From positions 1 through 26,911 of the forward strand of contig CAMLQY010000024.1 of the NCBI GenBank assembly GCA_946482365.1: a DNA stretch of 26,911 bases. Direction: 5' to 3'. The translations under genes and the position numbers were made by a program. Below, in pieces: positions 1-8,100 of this stretch. Origin of the DNA: an uncultured Actinomycetes bacterium (lineage in GTDB: Bacteria > Actinomycetota > Thermoleophilia > Solirubrobacterales > 70-9). The notes below the pieces were generated by a model. The model had not been told where the DNA came from and searched no databases. It saw only the letters and a program-made list of their open reading frames with translations. Each line of letters begins with the position of its first letter. Positions within the stretch are counted from its first letter, which is position 1.

Positions 1-50
1 CCCTCCCCAAAACACTCCAGCGAGGCTCCCGCCGAGCGTTTTGGGGAGGG
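1..50. repeat. Family-1 palindromic element, copy A (cut by the window edge)
   Basis: Arms 1-17 (CCCTCCCCAAAACACTC) and 34-50 (GAGCGTTTTGGGGAGGG) pair over 17 positions with one A/C mismatch, around a 16-nt loop. The 34-nt core (9-42) differs by one base from the cores at 12250-12283 and, on the other strand, 11966-11999. The bases after it (51-64) resemble the outer arm of copy B, so the arm probably continues left of the window. There is no T-tract, so it is not a classical intrinsic terminator. Confidence 0.85.
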
Positions 51-103
51 GTGCCGGCGTCCCCACCCTCAAGCCTCCCTGCGTCGCGGCCGATGCCTCG
101 GAC

Positions 104-2125
104 ATGGACTCCCAGCACGCCCGCCGCCTGCCGCCCAAGGCCGTCATCGCCTGTCTCGGCGCACTCGCACTCCTGCTCGCCGCCTACGCGGCCGTGACCT
201 GGAACTCGATCGGGGGCGCCTCGACCGAAGACCTCTTCGGCCGCTGGGTCTACGACGCGGTCGTGCTCGGCGCCGCCGGGCTGGTGCTCTTCAGGGCGCT
301 GCGGACGCCCGACGAGCGACTCGCATGGGCCGCGCTCGGCACCGGCATGCTGCTCTGGGCCCTGGGCCAGACCTACTACTCGGTCGTCCTCTACTACGCT
401 AGCCCGGCGCCCTTCCCCTCCCCCTCCGACGCGCTCTTCCTCGCCTTCTACCCAGCCACCTACCTCGCCCTGGTGCTGCTCCTGCGCAGCCGCTCGACCC
501 GCGTCGACTCCTTCGCCTGGGTCGACGGCCTGATCGGCGCCCTCGCCGTCGCCGCCGTCGCCGCGGCGCTGATCTTCCCGCCGGTGCTCGACGCGCTGGA
601 AGGCAGCAACCTGGGCGTCTCCGTCAGCCTCGCCTACCCCGGCGCCGACCTCGTCCTCCTCGGGCTGGTCGCCGGAGCCCTGACCACCTCGCGCTGGAGC
701 GCCCACGGCGCCTGGCCGTTGATCGCCGCGGCGCTGATCCTCTTCGGCGCCGCCGACGTGGTCTACCTCTCGGTCGCCGGCCAGTCGACCCAGGCCCTCA
801 ACCTGGCCAGCGTCGCCTGGCCCCTCGCCTTCCTCCTCCTCGCCGCCGCCGCCTGGCTCCCGCAGGCCTCGGTGCAGCCCGCGCGAGCGCGCACGGCCCG
901 CTCGATCGCCCTGCCGGTCCTGCTCGCGCTCGCCGTGGTGGGCCTGCTCGCGCTCGGCAACTTCGCCGCGATCGGCACCGTCTCGATCGTCCTCGGGGTC
1001 GCCTCCCTGCTTGCGGTGCTGGCCCGCCTGGTCACCACCTTCGCCCTCAACACGAGGATGCTCGCCCTGAGCAAGCGCGAAGCGACGACCGACGCGCTCA
1101 CCGGCCTGCGCAACCGGCGCTCGCTGCTCAACGACCTGGAGCGGGAGCTCTCGGCCCCCGAGCCCAGCGAGGGGATCCTGGCGCTCTTCGACCTCGACGG
1201 CTTCAAGGCCTACAACGACAGCTTCGGCCACCCGGCGGGCGACGAGCTGCTGAAGCGGCTGGGCGCGAGCCTGGCGAGCGCGGTCGAGCCCTGGGGAGCC
1301 GCCTACCGCCTGGGCGGGGACGAGTTCTGCGTGCTGGTCTTCGCCGACCAGCGCAAGGCCGAGGCGGTGGTGAAGGCGGCCGAGGCGGCGCTCGTCGAGC
1401 AGGGCCCGAGCTTTGCGATCAAAGCGTCATGGGGAATGGTCCGCCTGCCGAGCGAGGCGCAGACGCCAAACGACGCCCTGCTCACGGCCGACCGGCGCAT
1501 GTACACGCAGAAGGGGCAGCGGGCCGACTCGGCGCTGAGCCAGACCAGGGGCGTCCTGCTCGGGGTGCTGAGGGAGCGCGAGCCGGCGCTCGACCGCCAC
1601 CTCGGCGGCGTCGCCCACCTGGCCGCGGCGACGGGGCGCGCGCTCGGCCTCGAGGCCGAGGAGATGGACGTCCTCGTGCGCGCAGCGGAGATGCACGACA
1701 TCGGAAAGATCGCGATCCCCGACGAGATCCTCCACAAAGCCGGGCCGCTCTCCGAAGCCGAGGAAGAGCTGGTGCACAAGCACACGCTGATCGGCGAGCG
1801 GGTGCTCGCCGCCGCGCCCGCCCTGCGGGGAGTGGCGAAGGTGGTCCGCTCGAGCCACGAGAGATGGGACGGGAGCGGCTACCCCGACGGCCTCGCCGGC
1901 GAGGAGATCCCGCAGGCGTCGCGGGTGATACTGGTCTGCGACGCCTACAGCGCGATGACCGGAACGCGTCCCTACGGCGAACCGATGTCTCCCGACGCGG
2001 CGCTCGCGGAGCTGCGCCGCGCGGCCGGGACCCAGTTCGACCCGGCCCTGGTCGAGCTCTTCGCCGAGAAGGTCGTTGTCGAGGCGCCTCAGCGGGCGAG
2101 CCGGAACATCGCCTCGTCGACGTAG
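104..2125 (+). CDS. Membrane-bound GGDEF / HD-GYP protein (c-di-GMP turnover)
   Basis: A 673-aa protein. The first ~315 residues are a run of about eight hydrophobic segments forming a membrane sensor module of unrecognised type. A GGDEF diguanylate cyclase domain follows, with an intact GGDEF motif at residues 404-408. The C-terminal HD-GYP domain has HDIGK near 531 and SHERWDGSGYP near 585-594, with GYP intact. By family knowledge these make and degrade cyclic di-GMP, so the protein could do either or both, gated by the membrane domain. The frame is open upstream to a TTG at 41, but that start would translate the palindromic repeat; ATG 104, just before the first basic/hydrophobic stretch, is preferred. 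No strong Shine-Dalgarno is seen. The 3' end overlaps the convergent zinc-finger ORF by 37 bases. Confidence 0.9.
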   Translation: MDSQHARRLPPKAVIACLGALALLLAAYAAVTWNSIGGASTEDLFGRWVYDAVVLGAAGLVLFRALRTPDERLAWAALGTGMLLWALGQTYYSVVLYYASPAPFPSPSDALFLAFYPATYLALVLLLRSRSTRVDSFAWVDGLIGALAVAAVAAALIFPPVLDALEGSNLGVSVSLAYPGADLVLLGLVAGALTTSRWSAHGAWPLIAAALILFGAADVVYLSVAGQSTQALNLASVAWPLAFLLLAAAAWLPQASVQPARARTARSIALPVLLALAVVGLLALGNFAAIGTVSIVLGVASLLAVLARLVTTFALNTRMLALSKREATTDALTGLRNRRSLLNDLERELSAPEPSEGILALFDLDGFKAYNDSFGHPAGDELLKRLGASLASAVEPWGAAYRLGGDEFCVLVFADQRKAEAVVKAAEAALVEQGPSFAIKASWGMVRLPSEAQTPNDALLTADRRMYTQKGQRADSALSQTRGVLLGVLREREPALDRHLGGVAHLAAATGRALGLEAEEMDVLVRAAEMHDIGKIAIPDEILHKAGPLSEAEEELVHKHTLIGERVLAAAPALRGVAKVVRSSHERWDGSGYPDGLAGEEIPQASRVILVCDAYSAMTGTRPYGEPMSPDAALAELRRAAGTQFDPALVELFAEKVVVEAPQRASRNIASST

Positions 2126-2274
2126 CACCAGCTCCAGTCCTCGCCGGGCTCGACCGAGCGGATCACCGGGTGACCGGTCCGTTCGTGATGGGCGGTGGCG
2201 TGCCTGCCCTCGGAGTTGTCGCAGCAGCCGACGTGCCCGCAGGTCTGGCACATGCGCAGGTGGACCCACTGCAT
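2089..2274 (-). CDS. UBP-type zinc-finger protein; annotated start loses zinc ligands
   Basis: Reading from ATG 2274 gives 61 aa with the UBP zinc-finger signature HLRMCQTCGHVGCCDNS, ATAHHERTGHPVIRS and a GEDWSWCYVDE end. This is the small ubiquitin-binding-type ZnF_UBP domain found alone in many bacteria. The open frame continues upstream to a TAA at 2374-2376. Those 33 codons still read as the domain's N-terminus, including SCAHIQSIEVFDPP and GCEEC with expected zinc-binding Cys/His, but contain no ATG, GTG or TTG. The true protein therefore probably begins upstream through a one-base frame change (GTG near 2371 lies in the neighbouring frame), or the gene is 5'-damaged. Family assignment is firm; the start is unresolved. 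Confidence 0.7.
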   Translation of the reverse strand: MQWVHLRMCQTCGHVGCCDNSEGRHATAHHERTGHPVIRSVEPGEDWSWCYVDEAMFRLAR

Positions 2275-2477
2275 GGCCTGCGCCAGGCACTCCTCGCAGC
2301 CGATGACCTCGGCCGGCGGGTCGAAGACCTCGATCGACTGGATGTGAGCGCAGGAGGGAGCCGTTCGATCACCTTAGCGAGACCCACGGGGCTTCCGGTG
2401 CGCTCTATGCCATCCATGGGCACATAAAGCGCACTGGAAGGCTGGCGACAGAGCTCGGCATCTGCAAGGGTGGACCG

Positions 2478-2960
2478 ATGGGAGACGCGGAACCGACCGG
2501 CGAGGCGATCACGGAGGAGGGGATCGCCGCGCTGCGCGAGGAGATCGAGCAGCTCGAAGGCCCGGCCCGGGCGAAGATGGCGGCGCGGATCAAGGTGGCG
2601 CGCGAGGAAGGCGACCTCAAGGAGAACGCCGAGTACCACATCGCCAAGGACGACCAGGCACACCTCGAGACCAAGATCAAGCGTCTGCGCGAGCGGCTGC
2701 GCACCGCGGTCGTCGTCGAGGTCGACGGCGACGCCGACAGCTTCGCCTTCGGCCGCACCGCCGAGGTGCTCGACGAGGGCAAGGACGAAGTCCACACCTG
2801 GACCCTGGTCGGCTCGACCGAGGCCGACCTCGGCGCGGGCCGGCTCTCCGCCGAGTCCCCGATCGGCCGTGCCCTGCGCGACGCCAAAGTCGGCGAGCCG
2901 ATCGAGATCGAGACCCCCAAGGGGTCCCGCACCTTCGTGGTCCAGAAGCTCGTCGGCTGA
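2478..2960 (+). CDS. greA: Transcription elongation factor GreA
   Basis: A 160-aa protein of normal GreA length. The N-terminal coiled coil (about residues 10-80) carries the acidic tip motif GDLKENAEYH at 45-54; Asp46 and Glu49 match the residues that hold the catalytic Mg2+ when Gre factors enter the RNA polymerase secondary channel and stimulate transcript cleavage. The C-terminal FKBP-like domain has the usual SPIGRALRDAKVGEPIEI segment. ATG 2478 is preceded by a purine-rich AAGGGTGG. The gene stops 3 bp before the end of a convergent small membrane ORF. Confidence in function is high. Confidence 0.95.
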   Translation: MGDAEPTGEAITEEGIAALREEIEQLEGPARAKMAARIKVAREEGDLKENAEYHIAKDDQAHLETKIKRLRERLRTAVVVEVDGDADSFAFGRTAEVLDEGKDEVHTWTLVGSTEADLGAGRLSAESPIGRALRDAKVGEPIEIETPKGSRTFVVQKLVG

Positions 2961-2963
2961 AGC

Positions 2964-3134
2964 TCAGCTGACGAAGAGCAGCGCCCAGACGACCGCCGCC
3001 AGCACCGAGACCACCAGCAGGCGAACCCCAAGCTCCCGGTCCTGCCGCACCTCGACCAGCCCGAGCAGCAGCCCCGCCGGCGGCAGGAGCACGGCGATCA
3101 CGAAGGGGAAGATCGAAGAGAGCCGATCAGCCAT
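2964..3134 (-). CDS. Small two-helix membrane protein, unknown function
   Basis: A 56-aa ORF from ATG 3134 to TGA 2964. It starts MADRLSSIFPFVIAVLLPP and contains two hydrophobic helices (about residues 7-26 and 38-55) joined by a charged loop VEVRQDREL. This hairpin membrane topology, with strong GC bias at third positions, argues for a real gene although it is short. A weak GGTGGA lies about 7 nt upstream of the ATG. It converges with greA with 3 bp between the stop codons. No family is recognised. Confidence 0.6.
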   Translation of the reverse strand: MADRLSSIFPFVIAVLLPPAGLLLGLVEVRQDRELGVRLLVVSVLAAVVWALLFVS

Positions 3135-3162
3135 CAGGTTCCACCCTAACTATGCGGTTGAA

Positions 3163-3190
3163 TTGATCCGTCCGAGCCAGATGCTACAGT
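3163..3190 (+). promoter_or_regulatory. Predicted vapBC promoter
   Basis: TTGATC (3163-3168), a 16-nt spacer and TACAGT (3185-3190) resemble a sigma70/sigmaA promoter. The expected transcript start falls at about 3197, at the ATG of the antitoxin (3198), suggesting a leaderless mRNA. Confidence 0.5.
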
Positions 3191-3197
3191 GTCGCAC

Positions 3198-3440
3198 ATG
3201 GAGATCGGGGTACGAGACCTACGCAACAGGACCGCAAGCGTCATCGACGCAGTCAAGGCGGGTGAGCGCGTCGTCCTCACGGTCAACGGCGACCCCATGG
3301 CCGACATCGTTCCTCACGGCCAGCGCACCCGCTGGCTCGGGGGGGCCCAACTGCGTGAGCAGCTGCGAGAGCGGGCTGCAGACCCCGCTCTTCGGCGTGA
3401 GCTCGACGAGTTGGCCGGCCAAACCCTCGACGAGCTGTGA
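3198..3440 (+). CDS. vapB: VapB-like antitoxin (Phd/YefM-type)
   Basis: An 80-aa protein starting MEIGVRDLRNRTASVIDAV, with the typical Phd/YefM N-terminal fold that dimerises and binds its own operator. It continues through a VVLTVNGDPMADIVP segment to an acidic/Leu-rich C-terminal tail of the kind that wraps the cognate toxin. ATG 3198 is preferred over GTG 3189 because the -10 box overlaps the latter. It overlaps the toxin start by 4 nt (GTGA), so the pair is translationally coupled. By family knowledge the antitoxin-toxin complex represses the shared promoter. Confidence 0.85.
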   Translation: MEIGVRDLRNRTASVIDAVKAGERVVLTVNGDPMADIVPHGQRTRWLGGAQLREQLRERAADPALRRELDELAGQTLDEL

Positions 3441-3844
3441 CTGAACCGACAGCGGGACTGCTCGATACCTCGGTCTTCATAGCTCACGAGACGGGGCGCC
3501 CGCTCGGCGATCTTCCCGAACGCGTTGCCGTCTCGGTGGTGACCATCGGAGAGCTTCAACTCGGCGTCCTGAACGCAACCGATGACGCAACTCGAGCCCG
3601 TAGAGCGGACACCCTCGCCCTCGCCCGCTCTGCTGATCCAATTCCCATAAGCGAGGCCGTCATGACGACCTGGGCCCGTTTGGTCGCTGACTGCAAGGCA
3701 GCCGGTATTCACCGCACCGTCAAGCTCACCGACGCCTTGATCGCTGCCACCGCGGTAGAGCACGGCCTTCCGGTTGTCACCCAGGATGGTGACTTTGCCC
3801 GGCTGGCCTCTGCACACGCCGCCCTGCGCATCTTGAGCGCTTAG
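3437..3844 (+). CDS. vapC: VapC-like PIN-domain toxin RNase
   Basis: A 135-aa PIN-domain protein starting at GTG 3437. Conserved acidic residues of the Mg2+-dependent RNase site are visible: Asp10 in LLDTSVFIA, Glu39 in VVTIGELQLGV, Asp99 in LTDALIAATA and Asp117/Asp119 in VVTQDGDFARL. Length is normal for VapC. VapC toxins cleave tRNA or rRNA when freed from the antitoxin; the target here cannot be told. With its partner it adjoins an Mrr-like nuclease in a stretch of lower GC, suggesting an acquired defence/stability module. Confidence 0.9.
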   Translation: MTEPTAGLLDTSVFIAHETGRPLGDLPERVAVSVVTIGELQLGVLNATDDATRARRADTLALARSADPIPISEAVMTTWARLVADCKAAGIHRTVKLTDALIAATAVEHGLPVVTQDGDFARLASAHAALRILSA

Positions 3845-3902
3845 CCGACGCAAGCACCATCGGAACGACACTTGGCCGACCTTCGCCACTATGGTCTTCG
3901 TC

Positions 3903-4895
3903 ATGGCGGTGCCAGATTTCCAATCACTCATGCGACCCCTGCTGGAGATCTTGGCCGATGACGGCGATCATTCAATTCGGTCAATTCGCGAGGACCTCAC
4001 GAGCCACTTCGCACTAAGCCAAGAGGATGTCGAAGAACGGATTCCCAGCGGCCGGGTAACGACACTTCAAAACCGGGTTGGCTGGGCCGCAACTTATCTG
4101 TACCGCGCTGGCCTCATCCAGCGTCCAAAGCGGGCCGTTTACCGGATTACCGATCGTGGGCAGGAAGTCCTCGAGTCCAACCCGGTTCGGGTAGACCTGG
4201 CTGTGCTGTCCCAATTCGAGGAGTTCTCCGAATTCAGACAGGCAAAAGGCAACCAAGGAGTCGCGACCGAGGCACCGGCTGCCGCAGAGGACCAAACACC
4301 GGAGGAACGCATCGAGGATTCGTATCGAGAGCTTCGCTCTGCGCTTGCCGGAGAGCTGCTGGACCGAATACATGACCAGACTCCAGAGTTCTTTGAGCAA
4401 CTAGTGCTCGACGTTCTCCATGCGATCGGCTATGGCGGAAGGCAGGAAGGGGCGGCTGAACGTCTAGGCAAAAGCGGTGACGAAGGAGTTGACGGTGTCA
4501 TCAGGGAAGACCGCTTGGGCCTAGACACTGTCTATGTCCAGGCGAAGAAGTGGACTGGCACTGTTGGGCGTCCCGAGATCCAGAAATTCGTCGGTGCGCT
4601 GCAGGGCCAAAATGCAACGAAGGGTGTCTTCATCACTACCTCGGCATTCAGTCCAGATGCCATCGAGTATGCGGGGAAGGTGACCCCGCGCATCATCCTC
4701 GTCGACGGGAACGAACTTGCGCAGTTGATGATCGAAAACAACGTAGGCGTCGCGGTCGCCCGCAGCTATCTGCTCAAGCGCCTCGACTTGGACTACTTCG
4801 TCCTCGATGAGGACGAAGTAGTCACCGCGCCCGACGCTGCAGAGCCACTGGCGTCAACTGCCGCGAGCACAGGCCGCCCTAGACCGGCACCTTAG
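3903..4895 (+). CDS. mrr: Mrr-like restriction endonuclease
   Basis: A 330-aa protein with Mrr architecture. The N-terminal winged-helix domain begins MAVPDFQSLMRPLLEILAD (residues ~1-95), followed by an acidic linker and a C-terminal Mrr_cat nuclease domain (~160-290). The PD-(D/E)xK-type core is visible as GKSGDEGVDGVI (Asp197) and VYVQAKKW (Gln213-x-Lys215), the QxK variant typical of Mrr. Mrr enzymes cut modified DNA. ATG 3903 is chosen over ATG 3891 because the family starts at MA(V/I)PDF. Base composition and codon use are less GC-rich than in flanking genes, consistent with horizontal acquisition together with vapBC. No methyltransferase or specificity subunit is next to it, which fits a type IV role. 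Confidence 0.85.
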   Translation: MAVPDFQSLMRPLLEILADDGDHSIRSIREDLTSHFALSQEDVEERIPSGRVTTLQNRVGWAATYLYRAGLIQRPKRAVYRITDRGQEVLESNPVRVDLAVLSQFEEFSEFRQAKGNQGVATEAPAAAEDQTPEERIEDSYRELRSALAGELLDRIHDQTPEFFEQLVLDVLHAIGYGGRQEGAAERLGKSGDEGVDGVIREDRLGLDTVYVQAKKWTGTVGRPEIQKFVGALQGQNATKGVFITTSAFSPDAIEYAGKVTPRIILVDGNELAQLMIENNVGVAVARSYLLKRLDLDYFVLDEDEVVTAPDAAEPLASTAASTGRPRPAP

Positions 4896-4953
4896 GGGCC
4901 AGGCGTCGACTCAAGGTCGCCTGACCAAGCAGATCAAGAACGCAGGGAGCGTG

Positions 4954-4968
4954 GCGTGCTCTGCACGC
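4954..4968. terminator. Possible bidirectional hairpin between mrr and trxB
   Basis: GCGTGC-TCT-GCACGC is a perfect 6-bp stem in the 102-bp gap between two convergent genes. There is no T-tract, so it is only a weak terminator candidate. Confidence 0.3.
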
Positions 4969-4997
4969 GAGCGACCGAGGACGCCGATATGCGCCGG

Positions 4998-6005
4998 TCA
5001 GCCGACCTTGGGGGCGATCTCGGCGGGCTCGCCGCCGGGCATCCAGTGGGCCTCGGGCGAGGGCGGGGTGTCGCGCAGGTACCACTCGGCGTCGAGGGCG
5101 CCCATGCAGCCGGTGCCGGCGGCGGTGACCGCCTGGCGGTAGGTGTGGTCGACGACGTCGCCGACGGCGAAGACGCCGGCCAGGTTGGTCCTGGTCGAGC
5201 CTGGCTGGGTGACGATGTAGCCCTCCTCGTCGGTGTCGAGCTGGCCGACCACGATCTCCGATTTCGGGATGTGGCCGATCGCGATGAAGGCGCCGTCGGC
5301 CTCGAAGTCCTCGCTCTCGCCGCTCTCGACGTCGCGCAGGCGCACGTGGCCGAGCTTGCCGTCCTCGCCGGCGACGAACTCCTCGGCGACGAACGGGGTC
5401 TTGAACTCGATGTTGTCCCGCTCGCGCGCCCTCTCCTGCATGATCTTCGAGGCGCGGAACTCGTCGCGGCGGTTGACCACGGTCAGCTCGCTGGCGTACT
5501 TGGAGATGAAGATCGAGTCCTCCATCGCCGAGTCGCCGCCGCCGATCACGATCACCTTGCGGTCTTTGAAGAAGGCGCCGTCGCAGACGCCGCAGGTGGA
5601 GACGCCGCGGCCGCCCAGCTCCATCTCCCCCGGCACGCCGAGCCGGCGCGGCTCGGCTCCCATTGCCAGGATCACGGTCTTCGCCAGGTGCTCCTCGTCG
5701 CCGAGGAAGACCTTCTGCACGCCGCCGTCGGAGAGCTCGACCCGGTCGACGTCGTCGGTGACGAAGCGGGTGCCGAAGCGCTCCGCCTGGGCACGGAACT
5801 GGCTCATCATCTCCGGCCCCATGATCCCCTCGGGATAGCCCGGGTAGTTCTCGACGTCGGTCGTGTTCTGCAGCTGCCCGCCCCACTGGAAGCCCTCGAA
5901 GACGAGCGGCTCGAGGTTGGCGCGGGCGGTGTAGAGCGCGGCCGTGTAGCCGGCGGGGCCGCCGCCGACGATGATCACGTTCTCGACCTTCCTGCCCTCT
6001 GTCAT
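4998..6005 (-). CDS. trxB: Thioredoxin reductase
   Basis: A 335-aa FAD/NADPH flavoprotein of normal TrxB length. It has an N-terminal FAD-binding GGGPAGY (14-20), the redox-active CGVC at 138-141 within STCGVCDG, a NADPH-binding GGGDSAMED (~154-162), and a C-terminal FAD motif GVFAVGDVVD. It transfers electrons from NADPH to thioredoxin in the cytoplasm. The ATG (6003-6005) overlaps the stop of the upstream membrane-protein gene by 4 nt (ATGA), so it is the last gene of a three-gene minus-strand operon. The CGVC active site differs from the more common CATC. Confidence 0.95.
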   Translation of the reverse strand: MTEGRKVENVIIVGGGPAGYTAALYTARANLEPLVFEGFQWGGQLQNTTDVENYPGYPEGIMGPEMMSQFRAQAERFGTRFVTDDVDRVELSDGGVQKVFLGDEEHLAKTVILAMGAEPRRLGVPGEMELGGRGVSTCGVCDGAFFKDRKVIVIGGGDSAMEDSIFISKYASELTVVNRRDEFRASKIMQERARERDNIEFKTPFVAEEFVAGEDGKLGHVRLRDVESGESEDFEADGAFIAIGHIPKSEIVVGQLDTDEEGYIVTQPGSTRTNLAGVFAVGDVVDHTYRQAVTAAGTGCMGALDAEWYLRDTPPSPEAHWMPGGEPAEIAPKVG

Positions 6006-7135
6006 GTCCGCTCCGAGTCTAGTGACGCTGCCAATACTTTACTTTGTATAGTACCGCGCTCAGCCGGCAGATCCCCCCTCTCCCATTCGTGCGCGGTGTG
6101 GCGGAGCTGGAGGAAGGCGACGATCCCCAGCGGCAGCGGCATCCAGAAGGCGATCAGGCGGTAGACCAGGATCGCCGGGAAGACGGTCTCCTCGGGGATG
6201 CCGAAGAGGACGAAGGCGCCGATCATCCCGGCGTCCACCGCACCCACGCCCGCGGGGGCCAGGGGGAAGAGGTTGGCGACCATGCCGAGGAAGAAGCCCT
6301 GGACGACGACGGCGAGCGGCACGTGGACGCCGAATGCCTTGAAGGAGGCCCAGAGGATGCCGATGTTGGCCGCCCAGAACCCGGCGGCGCCGAGCACCGC
6401 CAGCCCGCCGCGCGAGGGGCTGGCGAAGAGCCCGGCCGTGAACCTCAGCCCCTCGCCGACGACCGCCGGCACCTTGGCGACGCTGGCGACGATCGCCTTG
6501 CTCCGCTCGCTGCGGGCGAACCCGGTGACCCGCCGCCCCAGGTCGGGCGGGATCAACGCGACGAGCACCCCGAGGATCAGCAGCAGGCCGGCGACGCCGG
6601 CGGGGACGATCGTCAGCTCGACCGAGCCCTTGCCGGGCACGACTCCGGTGCGCAGCAGGACCCCGCAGACGATCAGCGCAACCGGATAGAAGACGTACTG
6701 CAGCGCGAGAAAGGCGACCATCCGCCTCCCCGCCTCGTGCCGGGGCATCCCGGCCTTGCGCAGCGCCCAGAAGCTGAGCACGATGCCGCCCGCTCCCCCC
6801 GCCGAGAAGAGCCGGGTCGCGGCGAGGCCCGCCATGTTGATCTCGTAGGTCTCCTTCCAGCTCAGCGGCATCACGTCGCCGCCGACCACGGCCTTGAACA
6901 GCGCCACGTAGGTGGCGATCGCGACGACGTTGAAGGCGATCGCCACCGCCACCCAGAGCAGCTCGGCTTCGCTGAGCTTGCCGAGGGCGTCGCCGAGGCC
7001 GACCAGCCGCGGGAAGAGGAAGTAGATCGCGACCAGCACGACGAGGACGAGCAGCGTGGTCTGGGCGACTCGTCGCCGCGTGAAGATCGGAAGCTCAGCG
7101 GCGTCGCCGCCGTTCGCCGAACCCTCTGGAGACAC
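6002..7135 (-). CDS. Lysylphosphatidylglycerol synthase TM-region / UPF0104 membrane protein
   Basis: A 377-aa polytopic protein (about eight hydrophobic helices) starting at GTG 7135. It carries typical PF03706-family segments such as NMAGLAATRLFSAGGAGG and NLFPLAPAGVGAVDAG with conserved Gly/Pro. This family includes the flippase half of MprF and other lipid-linked transport proteins; no aminoacyl-transferase domain is attached, so lipid or isoprenoid translocation is more likely than lysine transfer. It sits 10 bp after a PAP2 phosphatase gene, which supports a lipid-related role. The last ~16 codons are AT-richer than the rest of the gene. Confidence 0.8.
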   Translation of the reverse strand: MSPEGSANGGDAAELPIFTRRRVAQTTLLVLVVLVAIYFLFPRLVGLGDALGKLSEAELLWVAVAIAFNVVAIATYVALFKAVVGGDVMPLSWKETYEINMAGLAATRLFSAGGAGGIVLSFWALRKAGMPRHEAGRRMVAFLALQYVFYPVALIVCGVLLRTGVVPGKGSVELTIVPAGVAGLLLILGVLVALIPPDLGRRVTGFARSERSKAIVASVAKVPAVVGEGLRFTAGLFASPSRGGLAVLGAAGFWAANIGILWASFKAFGVHVPLAVVVQGFFLGMVANLFPLAPAGVGAVDAGMIGAFVLFGIPEETVFPAILVYRLIAFWMPLPLGIVAFLQLRHTAHEWERGDLPAERGTIQSKVLAASLDSERT

Positions 7136-7145
7136 CTAAGGGAAG

Positions 7146-8090
7146 CTACCCGCTCGCGAGGCGCTCCAAGCGGCGCAGGCCCCGGTTCACCGCGTGGACG
7201 GCGGGTTCGGCGAGCGGCTCGCCGCGCCTGACGGTGGCGACGAGACCTGCCCCGGCGAGCAGGTCGGTGACGTAGTGCTCGCCCAGGTAGACGAGCGCGA
7301 AGCCGAGCGCCGTCGCGTATCCCCACCCGACCGCGCCCTCGGCCCTGCCCGCTTCGGAGAGCGAGATCGCGGCCATCGTCGAGGTGGCGAAGTGCAGCGA
7401 GGGCATCGCCGCCCAGGGATTGCCCCCGAGCGCCCCGTACATCGCCGGCCAGGCCGAGCGCCAGGTCTCTTCGCCGACGCCGACCATGATCCGGCGCACC
7501 TCTTCCCCGCTCAGCCCCTGCTCGGAGGCCCACCACGGCGGCGCCGTCGGCACCGCGAAGTAGCCGACGCAGCCGAGGTCGAAGACCGCGGCCATCTGGC
7601 GGGCCGCCCGCGGGAAGCGCTCGGGATGGCGCAGCAGGATCCAGATCAGCGCGGCGTAGGGCTCGAGGAACCAGAGCCAGTGCACCCAGGTGAGCATGCG
7701 GTCGAGCGAGTCGACGCGAGGGAAGCGGGCCAGGGCGCGCTGGAGGCGGGCGTTGGGGAGCCGGCCGAGCCCGATCGCGCGGTCGACCGCGATCGGGTAG
7801 CGGGTGCGCAGCCGGCGGCGCAACCGCTCGGGGTCGTCGTAGGGCAGCTCGTGCACCATCGTGAAGGCCCACATCTGCATCGCGAAGAGCGCGACGTCGC
7901 GCTTGTGCGAGCGGGGATAGAGGACGGCAAGCGCCAGCGGGCCGGCGGCGCAGCTCGCGATCGTCACTCCGGCGGGCACACGCAGGCGCCTGCGCAGCAG
8001 CGGCACGGCGACCGCGGCGGCGACTGCGCCGGCGGCCCCGGCGCGCAGGGCCGCGCGAAGCGCCGGAGATGGCCGGGATCGCCTGCGCAT
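7146..8090 (-). CDS. PAP2-superfamily membrane phosphatase (inositolphosphotransferase-like)
   Basis: A 314-aa membrane protein. The phosphatase motifs are PSLHFATS (PSLH at 230-233) and GEHYVTD (His272, Asp276), with the PTAPPWW motif (181-187) of the PAP2_3 / Aur1-type group. These enzymes hydrolyse or transfer phosphate between membrane lipids, using the two histidines as nucleophile and acid/base. The exact substrate is unknown. It starts at ATG 8090 just after a TATACT box, and is the first gene of an operon with a flippase-like protein and trxB. Confidence 0.85.
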   Translation of the reverse strand: MRRRSRPSPALRAALRAGAAGAVAAAVAVPLLRRRLRVPAGVTIASCAAGPLALAVLYPRSHKRDVALFAMQMWAFTMVHELPYDDPERLRRRLRTRYPIAVDRAIGLGRLPNARLQRALARFPRVDSLDRMLTWVHWLWFLEPYAALIWILLRHPERFPRAARQMAAVFDLGCVGYFAVPTAPPWWASEQGLSGEEVRRIMVGVGEETWRSAWPAMYGALGGNPWAAMPSLHFATSTMAAISLSEAGRAEGAVGWGYATALGFALVYLGEHYVTDLLAGAGLVATVRRGEPLAEPAVHAVNRGLRRLERLASG

Positions 8091-8100
8091 AGGGTCGGCG

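Noticed and set aside
41..103. TTG 41 as start of the GGDEF/HD-GYP protein
   Set aside because: It would add 21 residues translated from the palindrome with no signal or domain content; ATG 104 is more natural.
4956..6164. Long plus-strand open frame opposite trxB
   Set aside because: Antisense shadow of a clear TrxB; composition is the reverse reading of GC-biased codons.
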